A stretch of DNA of 64,000 bases from Pseudomonas poae (GCA_028869255.1 CP110972.1:1121001-1185000); one strand, 5' to 3'; counted from the first letter of the stretch, positions 9,498 through 18,769 are shown. Notes: a model not told the origin generated them from the letters alone. Numbers and translations: made by a program.

Positions 9498-10781
9498 TCA
9501 GAATCCCAACTTATCCCGCAGCCCGTAATACCAGGCCCCCAGCGCCGCAAACGGCGTGCGCAGCAGTTGCCCGCCAGGGAACGGATAGTGCGGCAGGTCG
9601 GCAAACGCATCAAAACGCTCAGCCTGGCCTCTTAACGCCTCCGCCAGTACTTTGCCCGCCAGGTGCGTGTACGTCACGCCATGGCCGCTGCAGCCCTGTG
9701 AGTAATAGATATTGTCGCCGAGGCGACCCACCTGCGGCAGACGCGACAAGGTCAGCAGGAAGTTTCCGGTCCAGGCGTAGTCGATTTTCACATCCTTGAG
9801 CTGCGGGAACGCCTTGAGCATCTTCGGCCGGATAATCGCCTCGATATTGGCCGGGTCGCGCGCGCCATACACCACGCCGCCGCCGAAGATCAGACGCTTG
9901 TCGCTGGTGAGGCGGTAGTAGTCCAGCAGGTAGTTGCAGTCTTCGACGCAGTAATCCTGCGGCAGCAGCGACTTCGCCAGTTCATCCCCCAGCGGGGCGG
10001 TGGTGATGACCTGGGTGCCGCATGGCATCGATTTGGCCGCGAGCTCCGGCACCAGGTTGCTCAGGTACGCGTTGCCCGCGACGATGATGAACTTGGCCCT
10101 GACTTTGCCCTCGGCGGTGTGCACCACCGGGTTGGCGCCGCGCTCGATGCGCACCGCCGCCGACTGCTCATAGATAGTGCCGCCCAGGGACTCCACCGCC
10201 GCCGCTTCGCCCAGCGCCAGGTTGAGCGGGTGGATATGGCCGCCACTCATGTCCAGCAGGCCGCCCACGTAGTTGTCACACGCCACCACCTCGCGGATAC
10301 GGCGCTCGTCGAGCAACTCCAGCTGCGTATGGCCATAACGCTCCCAGAGGCGCTTCTGCGATTCCAGGTGGCCCATATGCTTGCTGTTGAGCGCGGCGAA
10401 CACGCCGCCGTCCTTCAGGTCGCATTGGATCTGATATTTGGCGACCCGTTCACGAATGATCCTGCCGCCCTCGAACGCCATCTCCCCCAGCAACTGCGCC
10501 TGCTTGGGCCCAACGCTGCGCTCGATTACATCGATATCGCGGCTATAGCTGTTGACGATCTGCCCGCCATTGCGGCCAGAGGCGCCAAAGCCGACCTTGG
10601 CGGCTTCCAGCACCGTCACACGAAAACCGTTCTCCAGCAGGAACAGCGCGCTGGAAAGGCCGGTATAGCCGGCGCCAATCACGCACACATCGGTTTCGAC
10701 CTCGCCCTGCAGTACGGGGCGCGGCGGAACTGCATTCGCAGATGCGGCGTAATACGACTGGGGGTAGGGGGTGTTCGCCAT
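9498..10781 (-). CDS. NAD(P)/FAD-dependent amine oxidoreductase (PuuB/PauB-like)
   Basis: This is a 427-residue flavoprotein of the DAO family. It has a leading YPQSYYAASAN segment typical of gamma-glutamylputrescine oxidase-like enzymes, the FAD-binding VIGAGYTGLSSALFL motif near 34-48, FGASGRNGGQ near 65-74, and a late SQGCSGHGVTYTHLAGK FAD segment. Relatives oxidise gamma-glutamyl-polyamines or other secondary amines and deliver electrons via FAD. The gene stands alone on the minus strand between two tRNA loci, with no polyamine genes near, so the substrate is an inference from similarity only. Confidence 0.85.
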   Translation of the reverse strand: MANTPYPQSYYAASANAVPPRPVLQGEVETDVCVIGAGYTGLSSALFLLENGFRVTVLEAAKVGFGASGRNGGQIVNSYSRDIDVIERSVGPKQAQLLGEMAFEGGRIIRERVAKYQIQCDLKDGGVFAALNSKHMGHLESQKRLWERYGHTQLELLDERRIREVVACDNYVGGLLDMSGGHIHPLNLALGEAAAVESLGGTIYEQSAAVRIERGANPVVHTAEGKVRAKFIIVAGNAYLSNLVPELAAKSMPCGTQVITTAPLGDELAKSLLPQDYCVEDCNYLLDYYRLTSDKRLIFGGGVVYGARDPANIEAIIRPKMLKAFPQLKDVKIDYAWTGNFLLTLSRLPQVGRLGDNIYYSQGCSGHGVTYTHLAGKVLAEALRGQAERFDAFADLPHYPFPGGQLLRTPFAALGAWYYGLRDKLGF

Positions 10782-10924
10782 CCTGGAACCTCTGTTTTAT
10801 ATTTTTTACGAGTGCCCCGATCCTACCTGAGTTGAAAATTGCCTGCCAGCCACCCGCAAACTGCAGGTGGGCTGACCGCAAATAAATAATTCGCATATTC
10901 ATAGGGTTAGCTGCAAAAAAGATG

Positions 10925-10952
10925 TTGACACCCCTCCGGAATTCCGTAGAAT
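10925..10952 (+). promoter_or_regulatory. sigma-70 promoter of tRNA-Val(GAC)
   Basis: TTGACA (10925-10930), a 16-base spacer and TAGAAT (10947-10952) are followed by a GC-rich discriminator, 13 bases before the tRNA. Confidence 0.75.
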
Positions 10953-10965
10953 GCCGCCTCACAGC

Positions 10966-11042
10966 AGGCACGTAGCTCAGTTGGTTAGAGCACCACCTTG
11001 ACATGGTGGGGGTCGTTGGTTCGAGTCCAATCGCGCCTACCA
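10966..11042 (+). tRNA. tRNA-Val (anticodon GAC)
   Basis: This is a 77-nt cloverleaf with anticodon GAC in CTTGACATG, T-loop GGTTCGAGTCC and encoded CCA. The acceptor arms are AGGCACG and CGCGCCT, so position 5 shows an A facing C; all other pairs are normal. The islet of glycosylation and sulfation genes begins just downstream of this tRNA. Confidence 0.93.
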
Positions 11043-11071
11043 AACAAAATCCGCTCTGCTGGGCGGTCTAA

Positions 11072-11100
11072 AAGGGCTCACCGAAAGGTGGGCCCTTTTT
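11072..11100 (+). terminator. intrinsic terminator after tRNA-Val(GAC)
   Basis: The stem AAGGGCTCACC / GGTGGGCCCTT, with a small imperfection, a GAAA loop and a T run lies 30 bases after the tRNA. Confidence 0.8.
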
Positions 11101-11154
11101 GTTGTGCTGGTTTTCTATGGGGCGCAAAGAAATGAACGGCGGTGCCAGAATAGA

Positions 11155-11179
11155 AGAGCCCGCTCAGTGGCGGGCTCTT
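11155..11179. terminator. hairpin terminator
   Basis: GAGCCCGC and GCGGGCTC form a perfect 8-bp stem with a 5-base loop, flanked by short A and T stretches. It could end transcription from either side. The rest of 11180-11327 shows nothing recognisable. Confidence 0.6.
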
Positions 11180-11327
11180 TGTGCAGGCTGAATGCTAGGC
11201 GCTAGTTACATTGATTTACCATCATGCGAAGCACTGACGCCTCGTAGTTTTGAAGCTGTTTGGATTCCCACTGCTATCTTTCTTGGGGCGCTATTCGAAA
11301 GTTTGATTTCATGGTCTTTAAGTTTAT

Positions 11328-12440
11328 TTAAAGCCAGCCCCTAAGCTCTGCTTGAGTCGTCCGCAAAAATCCATATTTCCAGGTCGCCGGTGGGTTTTGC
11401 CAGTTGAACACTGAAAGTGCTTTAGCGCAGGCGGAGTGCAGTTCGGGATCTTCGAAGGCTTCAATGACTTCCATTATTTCATTTAGCTCTGAACGAACCA
11501 AATGCCCAAACTCTGGGCGAGGTCTCAGGATATTTTGCTGTTCCCTGCACAGTTGTTCGATGAAGAAGAAGCCGACAAAGTGTGACAGGTACGTTGTGTA
11601 CACTTTCATGTGATCTTTATCCACTTCATCTTCTATCGCTGCCCCTATCTCAGCGATTGTCGCGCCCGTTGCCCTGGCCGATTCACGTATCAATCTCACC
11701 AAACCCAGGGATTGGTGATAGAAGGCAATACCCGCCGGAGCTTGTTTCAACAGCTTGTGAAACTCTTCATGCCGTTCGTTCAGTGTGAAACTGACTATCG
11801 GGGTGTTTACGAAGAGCGCAGGCAAATCCTTGAAAGCACCGAACAGCGTGAAGCTATGGGAGTACACCCTCGCGAATTGATTAAGGTCATGGCGCTGATG
11901 GTAGTTTGCTAAAGGCGCAGTTTTCCCGAGCAGGCATGGGAAGGTGGTCGTAGACGTTACAAACCCGAAGTCATAAAACAGATCTTCTCCCCGTTCGTAA
12001 TAGACGGTCGGGCTTGTGGTTTGCAAGGGCACAAAGCTTTGTGAGGTTTTTTCTTTGTTGATTTTAGGGTTGAGTAGTATGAAGCCTACTGTTGAGTCAC
12101 TGATGAGGTTCAGGATGTGCGCAACACCATCTTCTGCTATCTGGTCGTCATTTCCCAGAAGCCAGAAGTATTCGCTGTCCACGCACGACAAAGCATTCAG
12201 GAAGGCTGTTTCTGCGTTCCCACATTTTTTACTTTGCAGTGCGAATTTGAAATTTGGGTGTTTGGCATATTTGTTGGTGATCTCCGACAAGTCGTCTGTC
12301 GAAAAATCGTCAACAACCAGTATGCTGCATTGGTCAGCCGCTCGTGCTTTCTCGATTGAAGCAAAAGCACTTTCGAGCAATCGCGCCAGTGCTTCAGCGC
12401 GATTATAATTAGGGATTAGAAGGGTGATCTTGGAAGTCAT
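11328..12440 (-). CDS. family 2 glycosyltransferase
   Basis: This is a 370-residue GT-A fold glycosyltransferase. It starts MTSKITLLIPNYNRAEALARL, the nucleotide-sugar strand, and has LVVDDFSTDD and then LLGNDDQIAEDG, a DxD-like metal site near residue 100. I chose the ATG at 12440, which overlaps the stop of the upstream gene by 4 bases; a longer frame reaches 12485 but adds no conserved sequence. The gene is visibly AT-richer than the chromosomal backbone, a sign of transfer. Donor and acceptor sugars cannot be read from the sequence. Confidence 0.85.
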   Translation of the reverse strand: MTSKITLLIPNYNRAEALARLLESAFASIEKARAADQCSILVVDDFSTDDLSEITNKYAKHPNFKFALQSKKCGNAETAFLNALSCVDSEYFWLLGNDDQIAEDGVAHILNLISDSTVGFILLNPKINKEKTSQSFVPLQTTSPTVYYERGEDLFYDFGFVTSTTTFPCLLGKTAPLANYHQRHDLNQFARVYSHSFTLFGAFKDLPALFVNTPIVSFTLNERHEEFHKLLKQAPAGIAFYHQSLGLVRLIRESARATGATIAEIGAAIEDEVDKDHMKVYTTYLSHFVGFFFIEQLCREQQNILRPRPEFGHLVRSELNEIMEVIEAFEDPELHSACAKALSVFNWQNPPATWKYGFLRTTQAELRGWL

Positions 12441-13684
12441 AATCCCCGCCCTTTCGGCGAAGTACCGGAGAGAATACGTACACACCCGGTAATGCCATGA
12501 TTTTTAAGTCCTCGCGCAACGCGGTAAATCACGCCTCCCATGCCTCGCGCACGTAACGTATCAATAAACAATACTCGCGGAAGTTCGGCCAATTTTCTGG
12601 ATCTTTCGGTTATTGGGGGAGGTGTGACATGCATAGTGAATTCATCATACCCACTCGTCGATGCCGCTGACGGCAGCGGTTGGTCAAAAAGCATGATTCG
12701 CGGTTTTAGCGGCAAATTGATTGTGCCGGCGTACGGCTCGGCGCTGGCCTGCGTTCGCCATTGTGCTCCGAGTGCTGCGATCTGCGACGGTATGCTGTTC
12801 AGGTAGCTGGCGATGTGTTCGGAGAACTGACCAACAGTTGCACGGGCGCGTTCGACGCCGCCATCCTCACCGAGCATGCACCAGCCAAACTGCCCCGTTT
12901 CGTTTGCGGCTAAGGGAGGCCCGGCGAAATATTTATTTTTCACAAAGACTGTAGGGCATCCGCACAGGATGGCTTCTATGGCAAGTGCGGTATCTTCATA
13001 GCAATAAAATACCTCCGAGCGCCAGAATAAATCCCGGACTTCGGCAGTAGTCATTTTGTCACTTCGCAAGATTTCAGTTGCCCCCGCAGGGACATTCTCA
13101 GGCGTTTCTCCGTGAATCCCTTTCAGTTTGCCAGCGTAGTAGCAACTGCCTTCACGCTTTGGCTGAGTGTCAGGAAGCCGCCAGAAGCTCAGGTCGACAG
13201 TGGGTACAAAAAGAACGTCGTCGATGCGCCGATGATCCGGGTACTCAGTTGTGCAGAACGCTGCAAGCGTTTTTGCATAAGCGACACCGAAATCTGCTTT
13301 CTCTGTGTATTTGGTATTTAATTTTCCCGGGTAGTTCAAGATGAACCGGCCGAAGAAGCTGGCTTTAAGCGGGTTATCAAATACTTCAGGGTACACCACG
13401 ATAGGTGTCAGCTTACGCTGATGATAGTGGTCGACTATGTCTTGGGTCAGTGGCGGGACTATCATCCCGCCAGGGAATTCTGATTGCCCTTGCAGCGTGA
13501 CGTAGCCAGGCAGGCTCCTGATAGGCACTTGTGCAGCAGGGTACTGCACTATATACGCCGATTCGCCCGCCAGGTTCAGGTAATGGCAAAGCAAATGCAG
13601 GGTGGTTACGCCTGCAGAGACCCTGGTATAAGGCGGGGTGACGATATAAAAAGGATTTTTTTCTACCGGGATAATTGATTTCAT
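12437..13684 (-). CDS. GT-B fold glycosyltransferase-like protein
   Basis: This 415-residue protein resembles family 4-type (GT-B) glycosyltransferases. It begins with IVTPPYTRVSAGVTTLHLLCHYL, a glycine-poor acceptor-domain start, has a CYYAGKLKGIHG segment where GT-B enzymes enter the donor domain, and YEDTALAIEAILCGCPTVF, which fits the E-x7-E donor-binding helix. About 100 C-terminal residues (LPRVLFIDTLRARGMGG) are not a standard GT part. It is translationally coupled to the GT2 gene through an ATGA overlap. The exact family is uncertain. Confidence 0.65.
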   Translation of the reverse strand: MKSIIPVEKNPFYIVTPPYTRVSAGVTTLHLLCHYLNLAGESAYIVQYPAAQVPIRSLPGYVTLQGQSEFPGGMIVPPLTQDIVDHYHQRKLTPIVVYPEVFDNPLKASFFGRFILNYPGKLNTKYTEKADFGVAYAKTLAAFCTTEYPDHRRIDDVLFVPTVDLSFWRLPDTQPKREGSCYYAGKLKGIHGETPENVPAGATEILRSDKMTTAEVRDLFWRSEVFYCYEDTALAIEAILCGCPTVFVKNKYFAGPPLAANETGQFGWCMLGEDGGVERARATVGQFSEHIASYLNSIPSQIAALGAQWRTQASAEPYAGTINLPLKPRIMLFDQPLPSAASTSGYDEFTMHVTPPPITERSRKLAELPRVLFIDTLRARGMGGVIYRVARGLKNHGITGCVRILSGTSPKGRGL

Positions 13685-13762
13685 TATTTGTTGAACCGTT
13701 CAGTCTTATTGACTACAAGTTAGAATAAGCGAGCCATAAGTATGGCTCTATGCTGATCAGTC

Positions 13763-14368
13763 TCAGCGTGTTTTCTTGAGGGGAAGTTGAGTCAGCACGT
13801 AGTCGAGCAGTACATTCAGACTGTCCTCGTACGATTCTCCACCGGTATTCAGCGTTAACTCCGGACTCTCAGGGCGCTCGTAGGGCGCGCTTATACCGGT
13901 AAAATCGTGTAAATCGCCAGATCTTGCTTTCTTATAAAGCCCCTTGGGGTCGCGTGCTTCGCAGCAAGCGAGGTCAGCTGCGACGTAGACTTCATGGAAC
14001 TCGCTGCCGATCAAATGCCGCGCCTTGGCGCGATCCTTGCGATAGGGCGAAATAAAGGCCGTGATGCAAATCAACCCGGCATCACTGAAAAGCGCTGCCA
14101 CCTCAGCGACGCGGCGAATGTTTTCAGTCCGGTCTGCTGCGCTAAAACCAAGATTGGAGTTTAAACCTTTGCGGACGTTGTCACCATCCAGCACATAGCA
14201 ACTAAAGCCCAGGCGAGTCAGCGCCGCTTCCAGCCCCATGGACAGCGTGGATTTTCCTGAAGCTGACAAGCCGGTTAACCAAAGAACGGCACCGCTATGG
14301 CCGTAATGAGCTTTGCGGTCGCTCTTGGTTAGGGCATGGGGGACGTGGGTTAGGTTGCCATTGTGCAT
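13763..14368 (-). CDS. cysC: adenylylsulfate (APS) kinase
   Basis: CysC phosphorylates APS to PAPS, the universal sulfate donor. The 201-residue protein is a stand-alone kinase with the P-loop GLSASGKST (33-41), LDGDNVRKGLN (near 59-69), SPYRKDR and the CEARDPKGLYKKAR loop. Assimilation to cysteine in pseudomonads does not need PAPS, and no cysD/cysN sulfurylase is next to it. Its position two genes from a sulfotransferase suggests that it supplies PAPS for glycan sulfation. Confidence 0.93.
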   Translation of the reverse strand: MHNGNLTHVPHALTKSDRKAHYGHSGAVLWLTGLSASGKSTLSMGLEAALTRLGFSCYVLDGDNVRKGLNSNLGFSAADRTENIRRVAEVAALFSDAGLICITAFISPYRKDRAKARHLIGSEFHEVYVAADLACCEARDPKGLYKKARSGDLHDFTGISAPYERPESPELTLNTGGESYEDSLNVLLDYVLTQLPLKKTR

Positions 14369-14557
14369 TATAGGCCTTTGGTGCTTAAGGATTGAGTTCG
14401 ATCCCGACGTGCGGTTCGGCGCTGCTAATTAGATCCGGATTAACAAAAAAATCGGCAACATACCATAGCTAATTTGCACTATTGAATAGCCTGAATGCTG
14501 TGGATCGCATTCAGGGTGGCGAGGTCCTGCGCGCCTTCTGAGCCTTTATACCGTAGT

Positions 14558-14583
14558 CCTCCCGCCATTAACTAAGCGGGAGG
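14558..14583. terminator. hairpin between sulfotransferase and cysC
   Basis: CCTCCCGC and GCGGGAGG form a perfect 8-bp stem with a 10-base loop. No T tract follows, so termination is only likely, not shown. Confidence 0.4.
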
Positions 14584-14615
14584 TTACGGGACCAGCAGGG
14601 CGTTTTTTTGAAAAG

Positions 14616-15812
14616 CTACCGCTGCCGAACAAGTCTAAGGATTGACCGAAAGGGGGCTGTAACTCGCCAGGATTTGGAGTGATGAAGTTGTTCGATGTGA
14701 TCTTGAGCGTGAGTCAATTTTATCTGCAGTGTTTCAGCCAGCGTTTGAGCCTGGCTTGATTTTATCTGCAATGTTTCAGCAAGCGTTTGAGCTTGATTCA
14801 ATTCCAAGTGCAGTTTTTCGGCATGGCTTTGAACGTTTTGCAGTTCATCGCTCGTATGCTGTAATGCCTGCTGAACAGCATTGAATTCGCGTTGCAGATG
14901 CTCAAAATCTTGGCTGATGATTTCCCGCTTGGACTGTTCCTCATGACCCCTGCGCTCTAATACGCGTTCGCGTGCGCTGGGTGCCTCGAGCATCTCAAGG
15001 AGCAAATATTCGTCTTCATTGGCTTTGCGCAGTATTGCTAAAGTCTCGGGGCGGATGTCAGGCTTGTTACTTGCATTTTTAACGTGAACCAGATCGGCGT
15101 CTGGATTAATGCTGAGTCCACTCAAATAAGCGACAGCCGAGATAGCGCGTTTTAGCTGAGGGTATCTTCCGATGTAAGCGAACTTCTCTCGGACAGCGGT
15201 GACGAGTTTGTGTCTCTGGCCTTCAGTAATATTACTTGGGCGGTAAGTTGGGGTGAATGTGCTCTGATCATTGATCAAGGCAGACCAAAATACATTGAAG
15301 TAGAAATTCTGGTAGTACGGGCACTTGGAAGCCGCGATTAATAACTCATCAGGGTCTACAGTTTCTTGCATGAACATAGTGTAAAGCGACTCTCCCAGCA
15401 CCTCGCGATACCAGGTGAACTCGCCGCCATAAAATGAGAATTCCTCAGTAAGCTCGGCACCTTCCATCAGTAATTTTCGGATGTGGAACACTTCGGAAAT
15501 GAAGCGGTCTACAGGATCTCGAATGATCGTGGCGTAATAGAGCGCTTCACTTGGAAGTGAATTGCCTATGTTTTGTCTCGTATGATGATGAATGAGTAGA
15601 GCGTCATCATTCCAGTTAATTTGACGGCCATCAGCATTCATTTTTTCAATTGCGTCAACCGTACTGAACGGGTTCTGGAAGGCCGCCCATGATTCATAAT
15701 AGAGATCGATTACTTGATGGTTTTGACGAGTGGCAGCATTTGATAATGTATGCCAAAGGGTTGATCCGCCCGTCCTATGAATATGTAAGAAAATCAAATG
15801 CCTATATTCCAA
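14616..15812 (-). CDS. PAPS-dependent sulfotransferase with C-terminal coiled coil
   Basis: This 398-residue protein has the 5'-phosphosulfate loop in FLHIHRTGGST (8-18) and the 3'-phosphate site TIIRDPVDRFIS (94-105), the two signatures of membrane-type carbohydrate sulfotransferases. From about 300 on it is a heptad-rich helix with two copies of a 14-residue repeat (AQTLAETLQIK...), ending in SKSWRVTAPFRSILRLVRQ, a tail also seen on surface-glycan glycosyltransferases. With cysC and the two glycosyltransferases on the same strand it forms a sulfation module. The acceptor is unknown. Confidence 0.85.
   Translation of the reverse strand: MEYRHLIFLHIHRTGGSTLWHTLSNAATRQNHQVIDLYYESWAAFQNPFSTVDAIEKMNADGRQINWNDDALLIHHHTRQNIGNSLPSEALYYATIIRDPVDRFISEVFHIRKLLMEGAELTEEFSFYGGEFTWYREVLGESLYTMFMQETVDPDELLIAASKCPYYQNFYFNVFWSALINDQSTFTPTYRPSNITEGQRHKLVTAVREKFAYIGRYPQLKRAISAVAYLSGLSINPDADLVHVKNASNKPDIRPETLAILRKANEDEYLLLEMLEAPSARERVLERRGHEEQSKREIISQDFEHLQREFNAVQQALQHTSDELQNVQSHAEKLHLELNQAQTLAETLQIKSSQAQTLAETLQIKLTHAQDHIEQLHHSKSWRVTAPFRSILRLVRQR
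14717..14800. repeat. two tandem 42-bp repeats inside the sulfotransferase gene
   Basis: Units 14717-14758 and 14759-14800 differ at only several bases and encode the two 14-residue coiled-coil repeats. Slippage here could change coil length without breaking the frame. Confidence 0.8.
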
Positions 15813-16010
15813 TCCGTGTTTTTATTTAGAAATGTATGCTAGTAAAAAAATTAGTCAAGCATTTGTGAGCATCGAATTGCCGGGCGGTCAGCAGAGGCTC
15901 ACCGAAAAAACGGCGCTTTTTTGTTGTCTTGGATTTGTCACCGAATCACGCTCAAGTAATGGTCCGCCAGGCCGATACAGTCGTTACCTTCTCTTAATCG
16001 GATATTTGGC

Positions 16011-16445
16011 ATGCTTATCAACATCAGCAATCCGGCCCCTGTGCTCAGCACTCCAAGCGTTGCCAGTTCGGTCGATACCACGACCCCGGACAGCACAAGC
16101 AGCACAAGCAGCGTGGCCGCTGACTCGAAGGCTGACGCGAAAGGTGCGGCCGGCGTAGGCGGCGGGGAACCAGCCTCATCCGTTACGAAAGAGTCCGATC
16201 GGGTCAAGGAGTTGAAAAAGCAGATCGCGCAATTGCAACAGCAGCTTCAAGACCAGCAGCAAGCGTTGCAAAAAGCCCAGTCCAGCAACCAAAGCGCAGA
16301 TGCTAAAGCGGCGGCAGTCGCGGCCGCTCAATCGCAGATTACGAACACGGCAGCGGCATTGCAGACAGTGACGGCCGCTCTCTTGCAGGCAGTCACCTCC
16401 GAGGGGGGCAGCAGTTCGGGCTCAATCGTCAGCACCTCCGCTTGA
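16011..16445 (+). CDS. FlxA-like small coiled-coil protein
   Basis: This 144-residue protein has a Ser/Thr/Ala-rich N-terminus, a central coiled coil (VKELKKQIAQLQQQLQDQQQ, about 67-105) and an Ala/Gln/Ser-rich tail. The layout matches FlxA-like proteins, of unknown function, some of which are regulated with flagella. There is no signal peptide, membrane segment or Cys. It stands at the edge of the glycosylation islet on the opposite strand. Confidence 0.6.
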   Translation: MLINISNPAPVLSTPSVASSVDTTTPDSTSSTSSVAADSKADAKGAAGVGGGEPASSVTKESDRVKELKKQIAQLQQQLQDQQQALQKAQSSNQSADAKAAAVAAAQSQITNTAAALQTVTAALLQAVTSEGGSSSGSIVSTSA

Positions 16446-16472
16446 GCTAGGCGCTGTGTTGATGCGTTGCGC

Positions 16473-17900
16473 CTAGCGCCGCATCAACACGCTTTCACCG
16501 GCCTGCGCCGGCAGCCGATACACATCCACCAGCGCTAACAACCCAAGTAACGCCACCCCGATAAACGCTACCCGAAAATCCCCGACCTGCGCCTGGAGTT
16601 CATGCCCTTGCACGGTCATCGACGCACGTAACAGCAGGGCGGCTACCGTCACCCCCATCCCCATGGCCAGCTGGAATGCCATGCTGAACAGCGCCGACGC
16701 TTCGCTCATGCGGGCTTTGGGGACGTCCGCGAAGCCGATCGAGTTGTAGCAGGTAAATTGCATCGAGCGTGACAACCCGCCCACAAACAGCACCGCCGCA
16801 ATCAGCGCAAACGGCGTCTGTGCGGTAAAAAATGCACAGGCCGCAATCGACACCACGCCGATCACCCCATTCACCAGCAGTACCTGCCGAAACCCGTACC
16901 GCTGCATGATGGCGGTGGTAAAGGGCTTCATCGCCAGGTTGCCGGCAAACACCGCCAGCACCAGCAGGCCGGCATCCACAGGGGATAAACCAAAGGCGAC
17001 CTGAAACAGCAGGGGCAGCAGGAACGGCAGGGCGCTGATGGCCAGCCGAAACAGCGACCCGCCGTAGATGCTTACGCGGAAGGTATTGATGGACAGGGTC
17101 TGCAGCGGCAGCAGCGGGTCGGTGGAGTGGCGACAATGCGCCACGGCCCACACCGCCAGCACGATGCCGGCAGCGACCAGCCCGAACCCCGGGATGAGCA
17201 TTTCGCCAGTTTGGTTGCCCAGCCATTCCAACCCGCCGAGCAGTGCCACGCAGGCGCCGGCCAGCAGTACAAAGCCCTTTGCATCGAACTTGCGCACGCT
17301 CGCTTCGCGGCCTTCCGGCACCAGCCACAGTGCGGCGATCAACGCCAACAGGCCCAGCGGCAGGTTCACGTAAAAGATCCATGGCCACGAGGCATGAGTC
17401 ACGATCAACCCACCGGCCAATGGCCCCAGAATCGGCGCCACCAGGCCGGGCCAGGTAATGATTGCGATCATTTTTACCAGGTCTTTCTTATCCGTATTGC
17501 GCAGCACCGCCAAGCGCCCCACGGGTACCATCAGCGCGCCACCGATGCCCTGCAAGACCCGGGCGAACACGAACATTTCGATACTTTGGCTCAGCCCGCA
17601 GAGCAAGGAGGCGAGGGTGAAGACGATGATTGCACCGGCAAATACCCGGCGCGCACCAAAGCGATCGGCCACCCAGCTGGACAGCGGGATGAAGATCGCT
17701 ACGGCCAGGATATAGGCGGTGATGCCGATGTTCATGTCGACCGGCGTTACCCCAAACGCTGTGGCCATGGTCGGCAGTGCTGTGGCGATGACCGTGGCGT
17801 CGAGGTTTTCCATAAAGAAGGTGACAGCGACCACCAGGGCGATCAGGCGGGTTTGCACGCTGAGACCGGTTTCGGCGGTGGGTAGGGTGGGAGAGGTCAC
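16473..17900 (-). CDS. DHA2-type MFS multidrug transporter
   Basis: This 475-residue inner-membrane protein looks like a 14-helix proton-driven drug efflux pump. Helix 1 carries FFMENLDATVIATALP, the motif D1 region of DHA2 pumps; the helix 2-3 loop has WVADRFGARRV (motif A) and helix 4 ARVLQGIGGALMVPVGR (motif B). The closest type known to me is MdtD/EmrB-like. It is monocistronic, divergent from the GNAT gene at 18025, and the substrate is unknown. Confidence 0.88.
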   Translation of the reverse strand: MTSPTLPTAETGLSVQTRLIALVVAVTFFMENLDATVIATALPTMATAFGVTPVDMNIGITAYILAVAIFIPLSSWVADRFGARRVFAGAIIVFTLASLLCGLSQSIEMFVFARVLQGIGGALMVPVGRLAVLRNTDKKDLVKMIAIITWPGLVAPILGPLAGGLIVTHASWPWIFYVNLPLGLLALIAALWLVPEGREASVRKFDAKGFVLLAGACVALLGGLEWLGNQTGEMLIPGFGLVAAGIVLAVWAVAHCRHSTDPLLPLQTLSINTFRVSIYGGSLFRLAISALPFLLPLLFQVAFGLSPVDAGLLVLAVFAGNLAMKPFTTAIMQRYGFRQVLLVNGVIGVVSIAACAFFTAQTPFALIAAVLFVGGLSRSMQFTCYNSIGFADVPKARMSEASALFSMAFQLAMGMGVTVAALLLRASMTVQGHELQAQVGDFRVAFIGVALLGLLALVDVYRLPAQAGESVLMRR

Positions 17901-18024
17901 CGGTGCTGCCCCTTGTTCAGTGAAGGTCGTAGGGCTTTGACGATACCCGGTCAGGCTGGAACCTACACTCGTTGAGGCTGATTTTTTTCGCCATACTGAG
18001 CGCCGATTAACTTAAATCAGGGAG

Positions 18025-18456
18025 ATGGAATTGGAAGTCACAATGGAAGTTTCGCTCAACGTGTCCTTGGAGGATCGCGAGGCAATCCTCAAACCCTTGG
18101 TAGCCTATAACCGCAGCCACACCGGAGAAATGCCCTATGAAAGCGTCGGCATTTTGCTGCGTGACCCCGTCACCCAAGCAGTGGTCGGCGGTCTCTATGG
18201 AAAGATTTCCTACCGATGGATGTTCATTGAGCTGCTGAGCGTCCCGGACTCGCTGCGCACCCAAGGCGCAGGCACCCGCTTGATGCAGGCGGCCGAAGAC
18301 TTGGCTAGGCAAAGGAGTTGCACGGGGATCTGGCTGGATACGTTCAGCTTCCAGGCGCCGGGGTTTTACCGAAAGCTGGGTTTCACTGAGTTCGGCCATA
18401 TCGCCGATTACCCTCCAGGCCACCAGCGGCATTTTTTCCAGAAACACTTGGGATGA
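18025..18456 (+). CDS. GNAT family N-acetyltransferase
   Basis: This is a 143-residue single-domain acetyltransferase. The acetyl-CoA pyrophosphate loop is SVPDSLRTQGAGTRLMQAAE (about 73-92), and FSFQAPGFYRKLGFTEFG is the usual C-terminal half of the fold. An ATG at 18043 (MEVSLN) could also be the start. The substrate is unknown. The 18457-18769 gap after it contains no gene or structure that I recognise. Confidence 0.85.
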   Translation: MELEVTMEVSLNVSLEDREAILKPLVAYNRSHTGEMPYESVGILLRDPVTQAVVGGLYGKISYRWMFIELLSVPDSLRTQGAGTRLMQAAEDLARQRSCTGIWLDTFSFQAPGFYRKLGFTEFGHIADYPPGHQRHFFQKHLG

Positions 18457-18769
18457 CACGTGAGGGCGCCATCGCCAGTGGGGAGCTCACTTGGCGTTGG
18501 CGTTCTTGATATCGGGCAAATCCCTTATTGCCTGCCCACATCTTGTTAGCTGTGCCCCTCAAACACCCACAAGATTTATTGGTTTGCAGCAACAATTTTT
18601 CTTGTTGGACACCTCCCTGCCCCAAGCAGCAAAGTTGCCGCCACTGACGCTCGACCTTCCGGGTCAACAATAAAAAACCGAGCCGACTGCACGCCACTTC
18701 CTGCTGTGAACCCTTTGTTCACATCCTGCCGTAATGGCGCCGCAGCGCGCACTAAAGGACCTCACCGCC

